Source: Chloroflexota bacterium
GTDB taxonomy: Bacteria; Chloroflexota; Ktedonobacteria; Ktedonobacterales; Ktedonobacteraceae
Assembly: GCA_005879655.1 (NCBI GenBank)
Contig: VBJK01000057.1
Coordinates: forward strand, 1-5,676
Direction: 5' to 3'
Length of the DNA: 5,676 nucleotides
How positions within the stretch are numbered: position 1 is the stretch's first letter; each line of letters starts with the position of its first letter. Position numbers and translations under genes: made by a program. Under the pieces are notes generated by a model. The model was not told the DNA's origin and made no database searches. It was given only the letters and a program-made list of their open reading frames with translations. Below, piece by piece: positions 1-4,897 of this stretch.

Positions 1-659
1 CAGCGGCGCGGCTGGACGGCCGATTTTCTCCAGCGCGACGAGGTCTTCGCGGCGGTGGCCCCGTTCTTCGCCGGCGCCGACTCTGAGATGGCCTCGCTGT
101 TCGCGGAGAAGCAGGTCCCCGCGGTGGGGCCGTTCTCGCTCCATCCGCGCGAGGAGGTGCCGCTCAACCGCTACGTTTTCTATCTCCTCCCCGGCATCGA
201 GATGCAGGAGAAGGCCCTCGCCGTCTTCGCCGCCCGCCAGGTCTGGCCCCGGCCAATGACCGCGCACGCCGGAGATCGACCCGCGGAGCTGAAGCGGCAG
301 GGAGCCGATCCCATCCTCTTCTCCGGCTCCGGAGTGGCTGCGGGAGGCCGACCGCCTCGGCTGGCACCCCCGCTTCCTCGCTACCGGCGCGGCGGCGGAC
401 GGCTCCCTCCTCGCCGCGCCCGCCGCCTTCGACGGCAAGCTCTTCCTCGCCCTCCCCTCCGAGCCCGAGCACGCCGCGGCCCAATTCGCCGCCCTGGCCG
501 CCGCCGACGTGCTGATAATCCCTCAACGGCTTCGCCACCGCCTACGCCCCGCCCCTCACCTTCGGTCCGGCCCGCCGGCTGGGGGCGCGGGGGGCCTACG
601 TCGTGCGGGTCGAGGGAAAGGAGCTCAAGGGGGAGGGTGGGTGGGTGGCCGCGGAGTAG
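1..659 (+). pseudogene. Decayed type 1 periplasmic substrate-binding protein gene (left copy, 5' end outside window)
   Basis: The frame starting at base 1 reads well to about base 325 and resembles the middle of a Leu/Ile/Val-binding-type (Peripla_BP_6) protein. Visible are a segment like 'SEMASLFAEKQVPAVGPF', then 'NRYVFYLLPG', then 'LKRQGADPILFSGSG'. In the family such proteins bind small solutes in the periplasm for ABC uptake. Compared with the copy at 2258-2726, about 14 bases are missing near base 326, which shifts the frame. About 66 bases are missing near base 516, before the conserved tail 'PPLTFGPARRLGARGAYVVRV'. Both copies also seem to lack residues between 'HAGDR' and 'PAEL' relative to what I expect of the family. 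The stop equivalent to that of the other copy is TAG at 657-659, out of frame with the start of the window. The gene is almost certainly dead; the family assignment is by motif memory. Confidence 0.62.
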
Positions 660-673
660 GATAGATCGTGTAA

Positions 674-868
674 GAGGGTGTCTCGAAAGTGGTGACGCCT
701 CTGGTTCCCCAATGTAGAGACGCCCCGTGGGGCGTCTCCGGGGCGGAGAGGATGATCCCCTGTCACGGTATGCCCGCGGGGCGTCTGGAGAACACAGCCG
801 ATGTCGCCACCCTAGAGACGCCCCACGGGGCGTCTCTACATTGGGGAAACCCCTTTCGAGGCATGCTC
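674..868. mobile_element. MITE-like palindromic element with target-site duplication
   Basis: The paralogous site at 2734-2747 reads gcgTAAGgtagtgg without interruption. Here the same site is split, with TAAG at 671-674 on the left and again at 869-872 on the right, so about 195 bases were inserted with duplication of TAA or TAAG. The ends form imperfect terminal inverted repeats: GAGGGTGTCTCGAAAG on the left, and GAGCATGCCTCGAAAG on the other strand at the right end. The element has no coding capacity. Ends beginning GAG and a 3-4 base TA-rich duplication would fit mobilisation by an IS5-family transposase, but that is an inference; no transposase is present in the window. Confidence 0.8.
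705..848. repeat. 34-bp perfect inverted repeats inside the MITE
   Basis: Positions 705-738 and 815-848 are exact reverse complements over 34 bases. Each arm is itself almost a palindrome (gagacgcccc-gt-ggggcgtctc), so each arm can fold alone or pair with the other. A third, partial copy of the ggggcgtct half lies near 777-786. The 'TGTAGAGACGCCCC' type of palindrome recurs as intergenic repeats in several bacterial phyla; that comparison is from memory. Confidence 0.85.
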
Positions 869-894
869 TAAGGTAGTGGAGGAGGTGACAGGCG

Positions 895-945
895 ATGACG
901 TTCCAACAGATCCACGAGGCCATCAGCGCGTCCCCTTGCGGGAAC
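895..945 (+). pseudogene. Truncated VapB-like antitoxin gene (left copy)
   Basis: The same Shine-Dalgarno (GGAGGAGG, 878-885) and start ATG as the intact copy at 2763 are present, followed by MTFQQIHEAISA. One base is then lost near 931, and at about 945 the sequence jumps to the 3' end of the HigA-like gene. Only about the first 17 codons have a counterpart, so no functional protein is expected. Confidence 0.8.
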
Positions 946-961
946 GCGGGTTCGCCGCCGG

Positions 962-1063
962 CTATGCAACCTGGCTGCGCTGAGTGACCACAACGGAAAC
1001 GCAAGCGCCTGCAGGACCGAGCATCTCAATCAAGCTATCGACGCCAAAGCGATCGATCTCCCG
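962..1063 (-). pseudogene. 3' fragment of HigA/XRE-type antitoxin gene (left copy)
   Basis: Read on the minus strand, this matches the last ~33 codons of the antitoxin at 3137-3436, with nearly identical residues ('DSLIEMLG', 'GACVSVVVTQRSQVA') and the same TAG stop (962-964). One base is missing near 1057 and the whole helix-turn-helix part is absent. It is a relic of the segment duplication. Confidence 0.82.
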
Positions 1064-1121
1064 CGCTGGCCTTCCGCGCGGCGAGCAAGGCCGTGCGCCG
1101 CGAACCGTCCCGCGCGCGTCT

Positions 1122-1874
1122 CTACGGGCTCACCTGCTCGAACGTCCCCGGCCGCCGGCCGTTCTTGAGCGTCAGCTTCTGATTCTTCAGTGTAAAGAGC
1201 GCTCCCTTCGGCAGCTCCGCACAGCTCCCTCCCGCCGCCATGAACGTCACGTCATAAGTGATGTGCAGTTGCTCGAGCTTGGCGTTGCCTTTCGCCAGCC
1301 TGCCGAGCGTCGTCGGCGTGAAGGTCATGGTGCCGGTGTCCTGCGGGCCGCTCTCCGTGACGCAGATGGTGAACGTCTTGGGAGGGCCCGCCTTGTACGT
1401 GCAGGTGAGGGGTTTTTCACTCTGCAAGGAGAGTTGAACCAGTTGAATATCGACCTTTTCGGCGACGCCTTTGCCATGGAACTTGGCGTTCTTCGTCCGG
1501 CGGACGCAGGTGTCGACCTTCGTGGTTTCGGTCGTGATCTGCTTGACGGCGTGCACCGTTTTTTCCGCGAGCACGTTGCCATGGGGATCGAGATAGGTAA
1601 TCTTGGTGTCGACCTGGCAGCCGCACGCCTTCGCGTCGGCGACGCTGAGCGGGACGCCCTTGAGCGCGACGGTTACATGCTCCGGCTTGGATCCAGGACC
1701 GCAGGCGTCCAGGGGCAGGAATAGGGTGGCCTGCGTCCCCGGCTGCGTTTGCCAGCAGTCGGTCCCCTCGTTGATGCCGTTTCCCTCCGCCGGAGCAGCG
1801 GCGAGGGCCGGCAACGCCAGCGCGATCGCCAACGCGGCGAACAATACCCACAACTTTCTCGATGGATGACTCAT
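1122..1874 (-). CDS. Exported Cys-rich hypothetical protein
   Basis: This 250-residue protein opens with a classic Sec signal peptide: basic MSHPSRK, a hydrophobic stretch at about residues 8-25, and Ala-X-Ala type cleavage around residues 25-28. The mature part has eight cysteines (about 40, 58, 84, 86, 123, 158, 171, 218), including a CGC pair, which suggests disulfide-bonded folding outside the cytoplasm. The rest is rich in Thr, Lys and Val and looks like beta structure, with no further membrane segment. I do not recognise the family and assign no function. The start is well supported: AAAGGAGG sits 5 bases before the ATG. The gene stands alone between the two copies of the duplicated segment and appears intact, unlike its surroundings. 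A weak hairpin (1079-1102) lies beyond its stop, but without a T-run. Confidence 0.85.
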   Translation of the reverse strand: MSHPSRKLWVLFAALAIALALPALAAAPAEGNGINEGTDCWQTQPGTQATLFLPLDACGPGSKPEHVTVALKGVPLSVADAKACGCQVDTKITYLDPHGNVLAEKTVHAVKQITTETTKVDTCVRRTKNAKFHGKGVAEKVDIQLVQLSLQSEKPLTCTYKAGPPKTFTICVTESGPQDTGTMTFTPTTLGRLAKGNAKLEQLHITYDVTFMAAGGSCAELPKGALFTLKNQKLTLKNGRRPGTFEQVSP

Positions 1875-1879
1875 GACAT

Positions 1880-1887
1880 CCTCCTTT
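1880..1887 (-). promoter_or_regulatory. Ribosome binding site of the secreted-protein gene
   Basis: On the minus strand AAAGGAGG is followed by ATGTC and then the ATG at 1874. The near-perfect match and 5-base spacing fix the start codon and exclude the ATG that immediately follows the GGAGG. Confidence 0.75.
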
Positions 1888-2067
1888 CGAGGCTAGGAAG
1901 CTCCCTGGTCAGGTCGCGCGCACGCCAAACCTAGAGGACGCAAGAACTGCAAAAGATGATCATAGCATGAAAATGGATGGCCAGGGGCTAGATGCCACCC
2001 AAATCGCGCAGCGCTCTGCTCAATGATCCTCATCGAGAGCTCGGCCTGAAACAGCGAAGAGCGCCAG
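1888..2067. other. Intergenic, no gene seen
   Basis: Apart from the possible promoter at 1959-1967, I see no coding frame with a ribosome binding site, no RNA gene and no clear repeat here. It separates the secreted-protein gene from the large hairpin. Confidence 0.6.
1959..1967 (-). promoter_or_regulatory. Possible extended -10 promoter for the secreted-protein gene
   Basis: The minus strand reads TGCTATGAT, an extended -10 (TGnTATAAT) with one mismatch, in a locally AT-richer patch 85-93 bases before the start codon. No convincing -35 is seen 17 bases further upstream. It would give a leader of roughly 75 bases. It rests on sequence similarity alone. Confidence 0.3.
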
Positions 2068-2167
2068 CAAGGACCCAAAGGACTGCAAGGACACCAAGGA
2101 CCAACACGGACGAGGAAAACCAGTCCGTGCTTTGTCCTTGCGGTCCTTGCAGTCCTTTGGGTCCTTG
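2068..2167. repeat. Large near-perfect hairpin built of AAGGAC motifs
   Basis: Positions 2068-2092 and 2143-2167 are exact reverse complements over 25 bases. Pairing continues inward with small mismatches (caaggac and cacggac blocks) to 2111 and 2123, leaving an 11-base loop. Within each arm the hexamer AAGGAC (GTCCTT on the other side) recurs every 8-10 bases, so the arms are also short quasi-tandem repeats. The element could extrude as a cruciform or form a long RNA hairpin on either strand. There is no T-run to suggest an ordinary terminator, and I do not recognise a named family. Confidence 0.88.
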
Positions 2168-2175
2168 ACTGGCCC

Positions 2176-2250
2176 TCACCCCAGCGCCCGCCCGGATCTT
2201 CGCGCCAGCCGGTCCGTGGAGAAGGGCTTCTCCAGGAAGTCGTAGTCCCC
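2176..2250 (-). pseudogene. C-terminal scrap of a response-regulator receiver domain
   Basis: The minus strand reads GDYDFLEKPFSTDRL and ends in TGA at 2178-2176. This is the hallmark end of a CheY-like receiver domain, where the Lys-Pro of 'EKPF' is the conserved active-site lysine next to its cis-proline; 'G-YDFLEKPF' is usual in NtrC-type regulators. Only about 25 codons exist. Upstream (above 2257) the sequence is the unrelated binding-protein segment, so the gene was cut off, probably at the left end of the duplicated segment. The last residues before the stop are unlike the family and may also be rearranged. Confidence 0.6.
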
Positions 2251-2257
2251 TTCTAAG

Positions 2258-2726
2258 GACCGCGCACGCCGGAGATCGGCCCGCGGAGCTGCAGCGGCAG
2301 GGAGCCGATCCGGTCCTCTTCTCCGGCTCCGGACCGGAGGCGCTGGAGTGGCTGCGGGAGGCCGACCGCCTCGGCTGGCACCCCCGCTTCCTCGCCACCG
2401 GCGCGCGGCGGACGGCTCCCTCCTCACCGCGCCCGCCGCCTTCGACGGCAAGCTCTTCCTCGCCCTCCCCTCTGAGCACGCCTCGGCCCAAGAGGCCGGC
2501 CCTGGCCGCCGCCGACGTGCTGATCGAGGCCCTGAAGCGCGCCGGCCGCGATCTCAGCCGCGAGGTCCTGGTGGACCAGCTCGAATCCCTCCGCGGCTTC
2601 GCTACCAGCCACGCCCCGCCCCTCACCTTCGGTCCGGCCCGCCGCCTGGGGGCGCGGGGGGCCTATGTGGTGCGGGTCGAGGGGCGGGATCTCAAGGGGG
2701 CGGGAGGGTGGGTGCCTGTGGAGTAG
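2258..2726 (+). pseudogene. 5'-truncated substrate-binding protein gene (right copy)
   Basis: The frame gives 'LQRQGADPVLFSGSGPEALE' and 'EADRLGWHPRFLATG', then a nonsense stretch rich in Ser and Pro (about 2405-2500), then the normal C-terminus 'VLIEALKRAGRDLSREVLV', 'FGPARRLGARGAYVVRV' and a TAG stop at 2724-2726. Compared with the left copy, one base is missing near 2404 and about five more around 2464-2495. The two losses restore the frame but scramble some 30 residues. The N-terminal half of the binding protein and any start codon are absent, so it is not expected to work. It supplies the intact C-terminal part that the left copy lost. Confidence 0.65.
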
Positions 2727-2746
2727 AATAGATCGCGTAAGGTAGT

Positions 2747-2755
2747 GGAGGAGGT
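2747..2755 (+). promoter_or_regulatory. Ribosome binding site of the VapB-like gene
   Basis: GGAGGAGGTG lies 6-8 bases before ATG 2763 and is conserved in the left copy (878-887). It favours that ATG over the in-frame GTG at 2745, which would overlap the ribosome binding site itself. Confidence 0.7.
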
Positions 2756-2762
2756 GACAGCC

Positions 2763-2981
2763 ATGACGTTCCAGCAGATCTACGAGGCCATCAGCGCGCT
2801 CCCTTTGCAGGAACGGCTACGGCTGGTCGAGCGTGTAGTCCACGATGCCGTGGAGTCGCCAAAGGATCCTGAGAAGAGGATCGCCAAGGGATCTCCGCTA
2901 GATGGTCTTTTCTCCGATATCCCGGATCTAGTGGAAGAGGTCTGCGCGGAGGCCTACAGGGAGCGGGGAACCGGCGTCTGA
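2763..2981 (+). CDS. VapB-like antitoxin, orphan
   Basis: This 72-residue protein has an N-terminal helix (MTFQQIYEAISALPLQERL), a short linker, then 'SPLDGLFSDIPDLVEEVCAEAYRERG'. The 'GLF-D-P-LV-EV-EAYRER' end is typical of small antitoxins encoded just before PIN-domain VapC ribonucleases, where this tail binds and blocks the toxin. I recognise this by motif and have no search result. In the family the toxin ATG usually overlaps or closely follows the antitoxin stop. Here the stop TGA (2979-2981) runs directly into a sequence like the MITE terminus and a REP hairpin cluster, and no PIN gene follows, so it is an orphan. The preceding binding-protein remnant ends 36 bases upstream. A truncated second copy lies at 895-945. 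Confidence 0.7.
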   Translation: MTFQQIYEAISALPLQERLRLVERVVHDAVESPKDPEKRIAKGSPLDGLFSDIPDLVEEVCAEAYRERGTGV

Positions 2982-2997
2982 GGGGGTGTCTCGAAAG
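2980..2997. repeat. Solo terminus related to the MITE end
   Basis: GGGTGTCTCGAAAG at 2984-2997 is identical to the left end of the MITE (676-689 region), with one extra G in front. No matching right end (CTTTCGAGG...) is seen before the HigA-like gene. It is either a broken copy of the element or the end of a different element sharing the same terminus. Confidence 0.6.
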
Positions 2998-3010
2998 CCG
3001 CCTCTCCCCG

Positions 3011-3111
3011 CCCGGCGATGAATCGCCGGGCTAGGAACAGCGCCCCCTGAAGGGGGCTTGAAGCCGGATTTATCCGGCGCTGTTCTTAGCCCGGGCATTC
3101 ATGCCCGGGCT
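3011..3111. repeat. REP-type cluster of nested hairpins
   Basis: Four compact hairpins follow each other: 3011-3030 (cccggcgat/atcgccggg), 3042-3057 (gccccc/gggggc), 3063-3078 (gccgga/tccggc) and 3089-3110 (gcccgggcat/atgcccgggc). In addition 3027-3044 pairs with 3076-3093 over 18 bases with one mismatch, enclosing the second and third hairpins in a branched, cloverleaf-like fold. It lies between two convergent genes, the VapB-like gene ending at 2981 and the HigA-like gene ending at 3137. It may affect transcription ends on both strands, but its layout is that of REP/BIME-type intergenic repeats. Confidence 0.8.
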
Positions 3112-3136
3112 TGCAGGCCCGCGGATTCGCCGCCAG

Positions 3137-3436
3137 CTATGCAACCTGGCTGCGCTGAGTGACCACAACGGAAACGCAAGCGCCTGCATGACCGAGCATC
3201 TCAATCAAGCTATCGACGCTAAAGCGATCGATCTTCCCTCGCATGAGATCGCTGACCCGTGGCTGAGTCACTCCGAGGAGCTCAGCGGCGGCGACTTGTG
3301 TGAGCCCCTGGGCCTCGATCAACCTGGTCAGCTCAATCATTAGATCGGCTCGGATCTTGAGATTTTCTGCCTCGTCGTCGCCAAATCCGAGGTCGCTGAA
3401 TACATTTCCGGTTGAGCGTCGAATTCGGACAGTCAT
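3137..3436 (-). CDS. HigA-type XRE-family antitoxin, orphan
   Basis: This 99-residue protein has 'GNVFSDLGF' near the start, then a helix-turn-helix at about residues 36-67 ('LTQVAAAELLGVTQPRVSDLM'-like, with the Gln-Pro-Arg-Val recognition-helix start), and 'RFSVDSLIEMLGHAGACVSVVV' at the C-terminus. This arrangement is that of HigA/HTH_37 antitoxins, which neutralise a RelE-fold HigB/Gp49 toxin and repress their own operon. The start ATG (3436) is supported by AAAGGAG six bases upstream and by its ATGA overlap with the tail of a toxin-like gene, the usual toxin-first order. The toxin itself is truncated, so this antitoxin is probably an orphan expressed from elsewhere or silent. A broken copy of its 3' end is at 962-1063. 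Confidence 0.85.
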   Translation of the reverse strand: MTVRIRRSTGNVFSDLGFGDDEAENLKIRADLMIELTRLIEAQGLTQVAAAELLGVTQPRVSDLMRGKIDRFSVDSLIEMLGHAGACVSVVVTQRSQVA

Positions 3437-3540
3437 CTCCTTCTCCTTTCCTCTCTGCGCAGGGCTTCAACTTGCTTGAGGCGCTCACGTGTCAAGGCGA
3501 GATCTGTGTCACGAGTCTGCCGGCTTCTCTTCTCGCCGGG
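3433..3540 (-). pseudogene. C-terminal remnant of a HigB/Gp49-type toxin
   Basis: The frame directly before the HigA-like gene runs for 35 codons and ends in TGA overlapping the antitoxin ATG (ATGA, 3436-3433). It reads 'PGEKRSRQTRDTDLALTRER' and then 'LKQVEALRREE'. This matches the basic tail of RelE-fold Gp49/HigB toxins, where 'K-Q-TP--E--LA--R' precedes the end. An in-frame TAG at 3543-3541 lies just upstream, and the next 9 bases reach the stop of the TIR-like gene. The catalytic body of the toxin is gone, so the breakpoint is at about 3541-3551. Confidence 0.6.
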
Positions 3541-3551
3541 CTATGTGGAGT

Positions 3552-4319
3552 TCAGAATGGAACATCGCTGTCGGATTCCTCGGCCACTCCTGCCAGTCGG
3601 CGTAGTCGGCTAGCCAGTTTGCGCTCCAGCTCTCGCAAACCTTGTGTGTTGTTGAGGTACCTCAATACCCGATGGTGACGAAGGTCAAAGGGTACATCAT
3701 TGAGCGACTGTGAAATAGGTACCACGTGCTTACCAAGAGTGTGTGCTATTCCTGTCTCATACATCACATTGGCATTCCGCTCGGAGAAGTCTACAATAAC
3801 GATCTGGGACTGAAAAACAAGGTTGAAGATGTCTTGGACGATTACCGAGTCGTCCCAGATGTCATCCGCTCGTAGGCAACGAAGGCCTACGCCTGTGCAC
3901 GCTCGCTGGATTGCAGCGTATGTGTCGGAGAAGTCCCGGCTCATCGGCATCATGACTGAGACAAGATCTGGCTCGACGGGTCGATCTGGAACAGTAAATA
4001 CATTGGGGGCAAACGTGATCCGACGCTCAGCCGGTTGCGCGGATATATACTCCGTCTCCTCCGGGAACTTCTTGTCGACATATCGCTCTATCTTTTGGAA
4101 TGTTCCTGGGCTCTCTTCGGCTATATGCCGCAACAACCCGAGAACGTTTCCGGAGTAATCAGGGTCTCCCCAATCCAGACTTCGGAGTAAGCGCGGATAT
4201 GACTCGATTACCTCGGTTGTGCCGGTCAGCAGACCTAATTCTGTCCACAGCCCGCGGTCGAAATTCGAGACAATGCGCTGACTTAGCTCCACGATTCTCT
4301 TGCCGAGTGATTCGTTCAT
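3552..4319 (-). CDS. TIR-like / nucleoside 2-deoxyribosyltransferase-like domain protein, candidate defence effector
   Basis: This is a 255-residue protein. Residues 1-90 form a helical N-terminal region containing 'LLRSLDWGDPDYSGNVLGLL'. Residues ~118-240 form a Rossmann-like domain: strand 'LVSVMMPM' (119-126), 'LRCLRADDIWDD', 'IVIVDFSERNANVMYETGIA' (173-192) and 'DVPFDLRHHRVLRYL'. The Glu of 'YETG' (188) sits where deoxyribosyltransferase-type and TIR-like enzymes place their catalytic Glu. Related domains cleave nucleosides or NAD and often serve as effectors in phage defence. I chose ATG 4319 because it precedes the first family-like residues; the upstream in-frame ATG at 4439 lies in the inverted repeat at 4343-4417. 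Shine-Dalgarno is weak (AAGATC). The gene is last of three on this strand. Its stop abuts the toxin remnant, and its base composition is less GC-rich than the left half of the window. The exact activity is unknown. Confidence 0.78.
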   Translation of the reverse strand: MNESLGKRIVELSQRIVSNFDRGLWTELGLLTGTTEVIESYPRLLRSLDWGDPDYSGNVLGLLRHIAEESPGTFQKIERYVDKKFPEETEYISAQPAERRITFAPNVFTVPDRPVEPDLVSVMMPMSRDFSDTYAAIQRACTGVGLRCLRADDIWDDSVIVQDIFNLVFQSQIVIVDFSERNANVMYETGIAHTLGKHVVPISQSLNDVPFDLRHHRVLRYLNNTQGLRELERKLASRLRRLAGVAEESDSDVPF

Positions 4320-4342
4320 GATTTTGATCTTTGGCGTACGCC

Positions 4343-4417
4343 GCCCAACGCTCTGAAGGTGAGCGAGCAGCACCGCATGATAGGGCGGTGTGCGTCCGCT
4401 CGACCTCCGGGATGGCC
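4343..4417 (-). other. Possible degenerate integron attC site
   Basis: On the minus strand the sequence ends in GTTGGGC (4349-4343), a perfect GTTRRRY core, 24 bases before the start codon of the TIR-like gene. An imperfect inverted repeat precedes it (arms about 4351-4376 and 4385-4411, loop of 8, with unpaired bases and an 'AGCGGACGC' block, as in many attC sites). The opposite box, GGCCATC (4417-4411), matches RYYYAAC at only five of seven positions. The layout of preceding gene, attC, core and next gene's start is what a cassette array would show. The gap between the 142-residue gene and the TIR-like gene is otherwise unexplained. Against it: the poor R'' box, and no second attC or integrase in the window. 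Confidence 0.35.
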
Positions 4418-4464
4418 GGCCACCGCCGATGGCCTCCATGTTACACCGTCTACCGAGAGTGAGG

Positions 4465-4893
4465 CTACGCGGATTGCCTGTCTAATAGAGCCTCATACTC
4501 CTCTCTATGCCTTTCCATCATTTGCTTAAGCTGTTCTCGAGTTGCACGTTTGTTGAGCAGTCGCTCCTGCTCTTCTTGCTGCCGCCGCCTGAGTTGCCTC
4601 AGCTCCTCCTGCTGTTCAGCCACCGCCTCCCGCATCTGCTGTTGCAACCTTGCCTCGCGTTCGGCCCACAGCTTCTGCTCCAATAGCCGAGCATCACTGC
4701 GAGATTCCAAGTACGCCAAGGTAAGATGCCATCCTAGGAATGCTATTAGGAAGGGCGGAAGTATTGCAACTAAGGTCGCTTTTTCAGACCAACCCATAGT
4801 CCTCATGAGTCCACCGATAGCTCCCAAAAGAGGAATCGCGATCGCAGCGAATCTAATCTTTTCACGCACAATGAGACCCAGAGAGTCAGACAT
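4465..4893 (-). CDS. Small membrane protein with C-terminal coiled coil
   Basis: This 142-residue protein has two hydrophobic segments (about residues 14-33 and 39-62) joined by a short loop. A long, highly charged helix follows (about 63-140) rich in Glu, Gln, Arg and Leu, including 'REAVAEQQEELRQLRRRQQE', which should form a coiled coil in the cytoplasm or periplasm. No catalytic motif is visible and I do not recognise a named family. Its ATG lies 4 bases beyond the stop of the 99-residue membrane protein gene, so the two are translationally linked. AAGGAAGG lies about 10 bases upstream, inside that gene's end. Such a protein could anchor or oligomerise a partner, which is an inference. It is followed by the attC-like gap and the TIR-like gene. 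Confidence 0.75.
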   Translation of the reverse strand: MSDSLGLIVREKIRFAAIAIPLLGAIGGLMRTMGWSEKATLVAILPPFLIAFLGWHLTLAYLESRSDARLLEQKLWAEREARLQQQMREAVAEQQEELRQLRRRQQEEQERLLNKRATREQLKQMMERHREEYEALLDRQSA

Positions 4894-4897
4894 GATT

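Larger units (their letters stand above)
258..1064 (+). repeat. Left copy of a duplicated segment (partner 2258-3242)
   Basis: From 'gaccgcgcacgccggagatc' at 258 the sequence follows that at 2258 with many short differences, and again around 895-945 (versus 2763-2815) and 946-1064 (versus 3120-3242). It holds the 3' part of the binding-protein gene, a truncated VapB-like gene and the 3' end of the HigA-like gene. Relative to the right copy it has a ~195 bp insertion (674-868) and lacks the equivalent of about 2816-3119. Homology stops near 1064, where unrelated sequence leads to the secreted-protein gene. Confidence 0.9.
2258..3242 (+). repeat. Right copy of the duplicated segment (partner 258-1064)
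   Basis: This copy aligns with 258-1064 but carries no MITE at the TAAG site (2738-2741) and keeps the full VapB-like gene and the entire 3' end of the HigA-like gene. It additionally contains the hairpin cluster at 2980-3111. To its left is the response-regulator scrap; to its right the HigA-like gene continues. Confidence 0.9.

Noticed and set aside
705..848. CRISPR array from the repeated gagacgcccc palindromes
   Set aside because: Only two full copies occur, in opposite orientation and at the ends of a MITE; there are no regular spacers.
381..1004. Long minus-strand frame across the left binding-protein remnant and the MITE
   Set aside because: It is very rich in Arg and Gly, lies opposite the binding-protein sequence, and crosses the MITE; typical of spurious frames in GC-rich DNA.
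1079..1102. Hairpin (cgcggcg/cgccgcg) past the secreted-protein stop as a terminator
   Set aside because: There is no T-run on the minus strand and the stem is short for such GC-rich sequence.
984..1724. 246-codon plus-strand frame
   Set aside because: It lies antisense to the secreted-protein gene, which has a signal peptide and a near-perfect ribosome binding site.
2030..2626. 198-codon minus-strand frame
   Set aside because: It runs through the hairpin, the regulator scrap and the antisense of the binding-protein remnant; no ribosome binding site, Arg-rich composition.
3011..3111. tRNA or other structured RNA gene in the cloverleaf-like region
   Set aside because: The arms lack tRNA-conserved bases, and the palindromes are REP-like and symmetric on both strands.
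4320..4439. Earlier in-frame start for the TIR-like gene (ATG 4439)
   Set aside because: The added 40 residues are translated from the inverted repeat and do not resemble the family; ATG 4319 begins the recognisable helical region.
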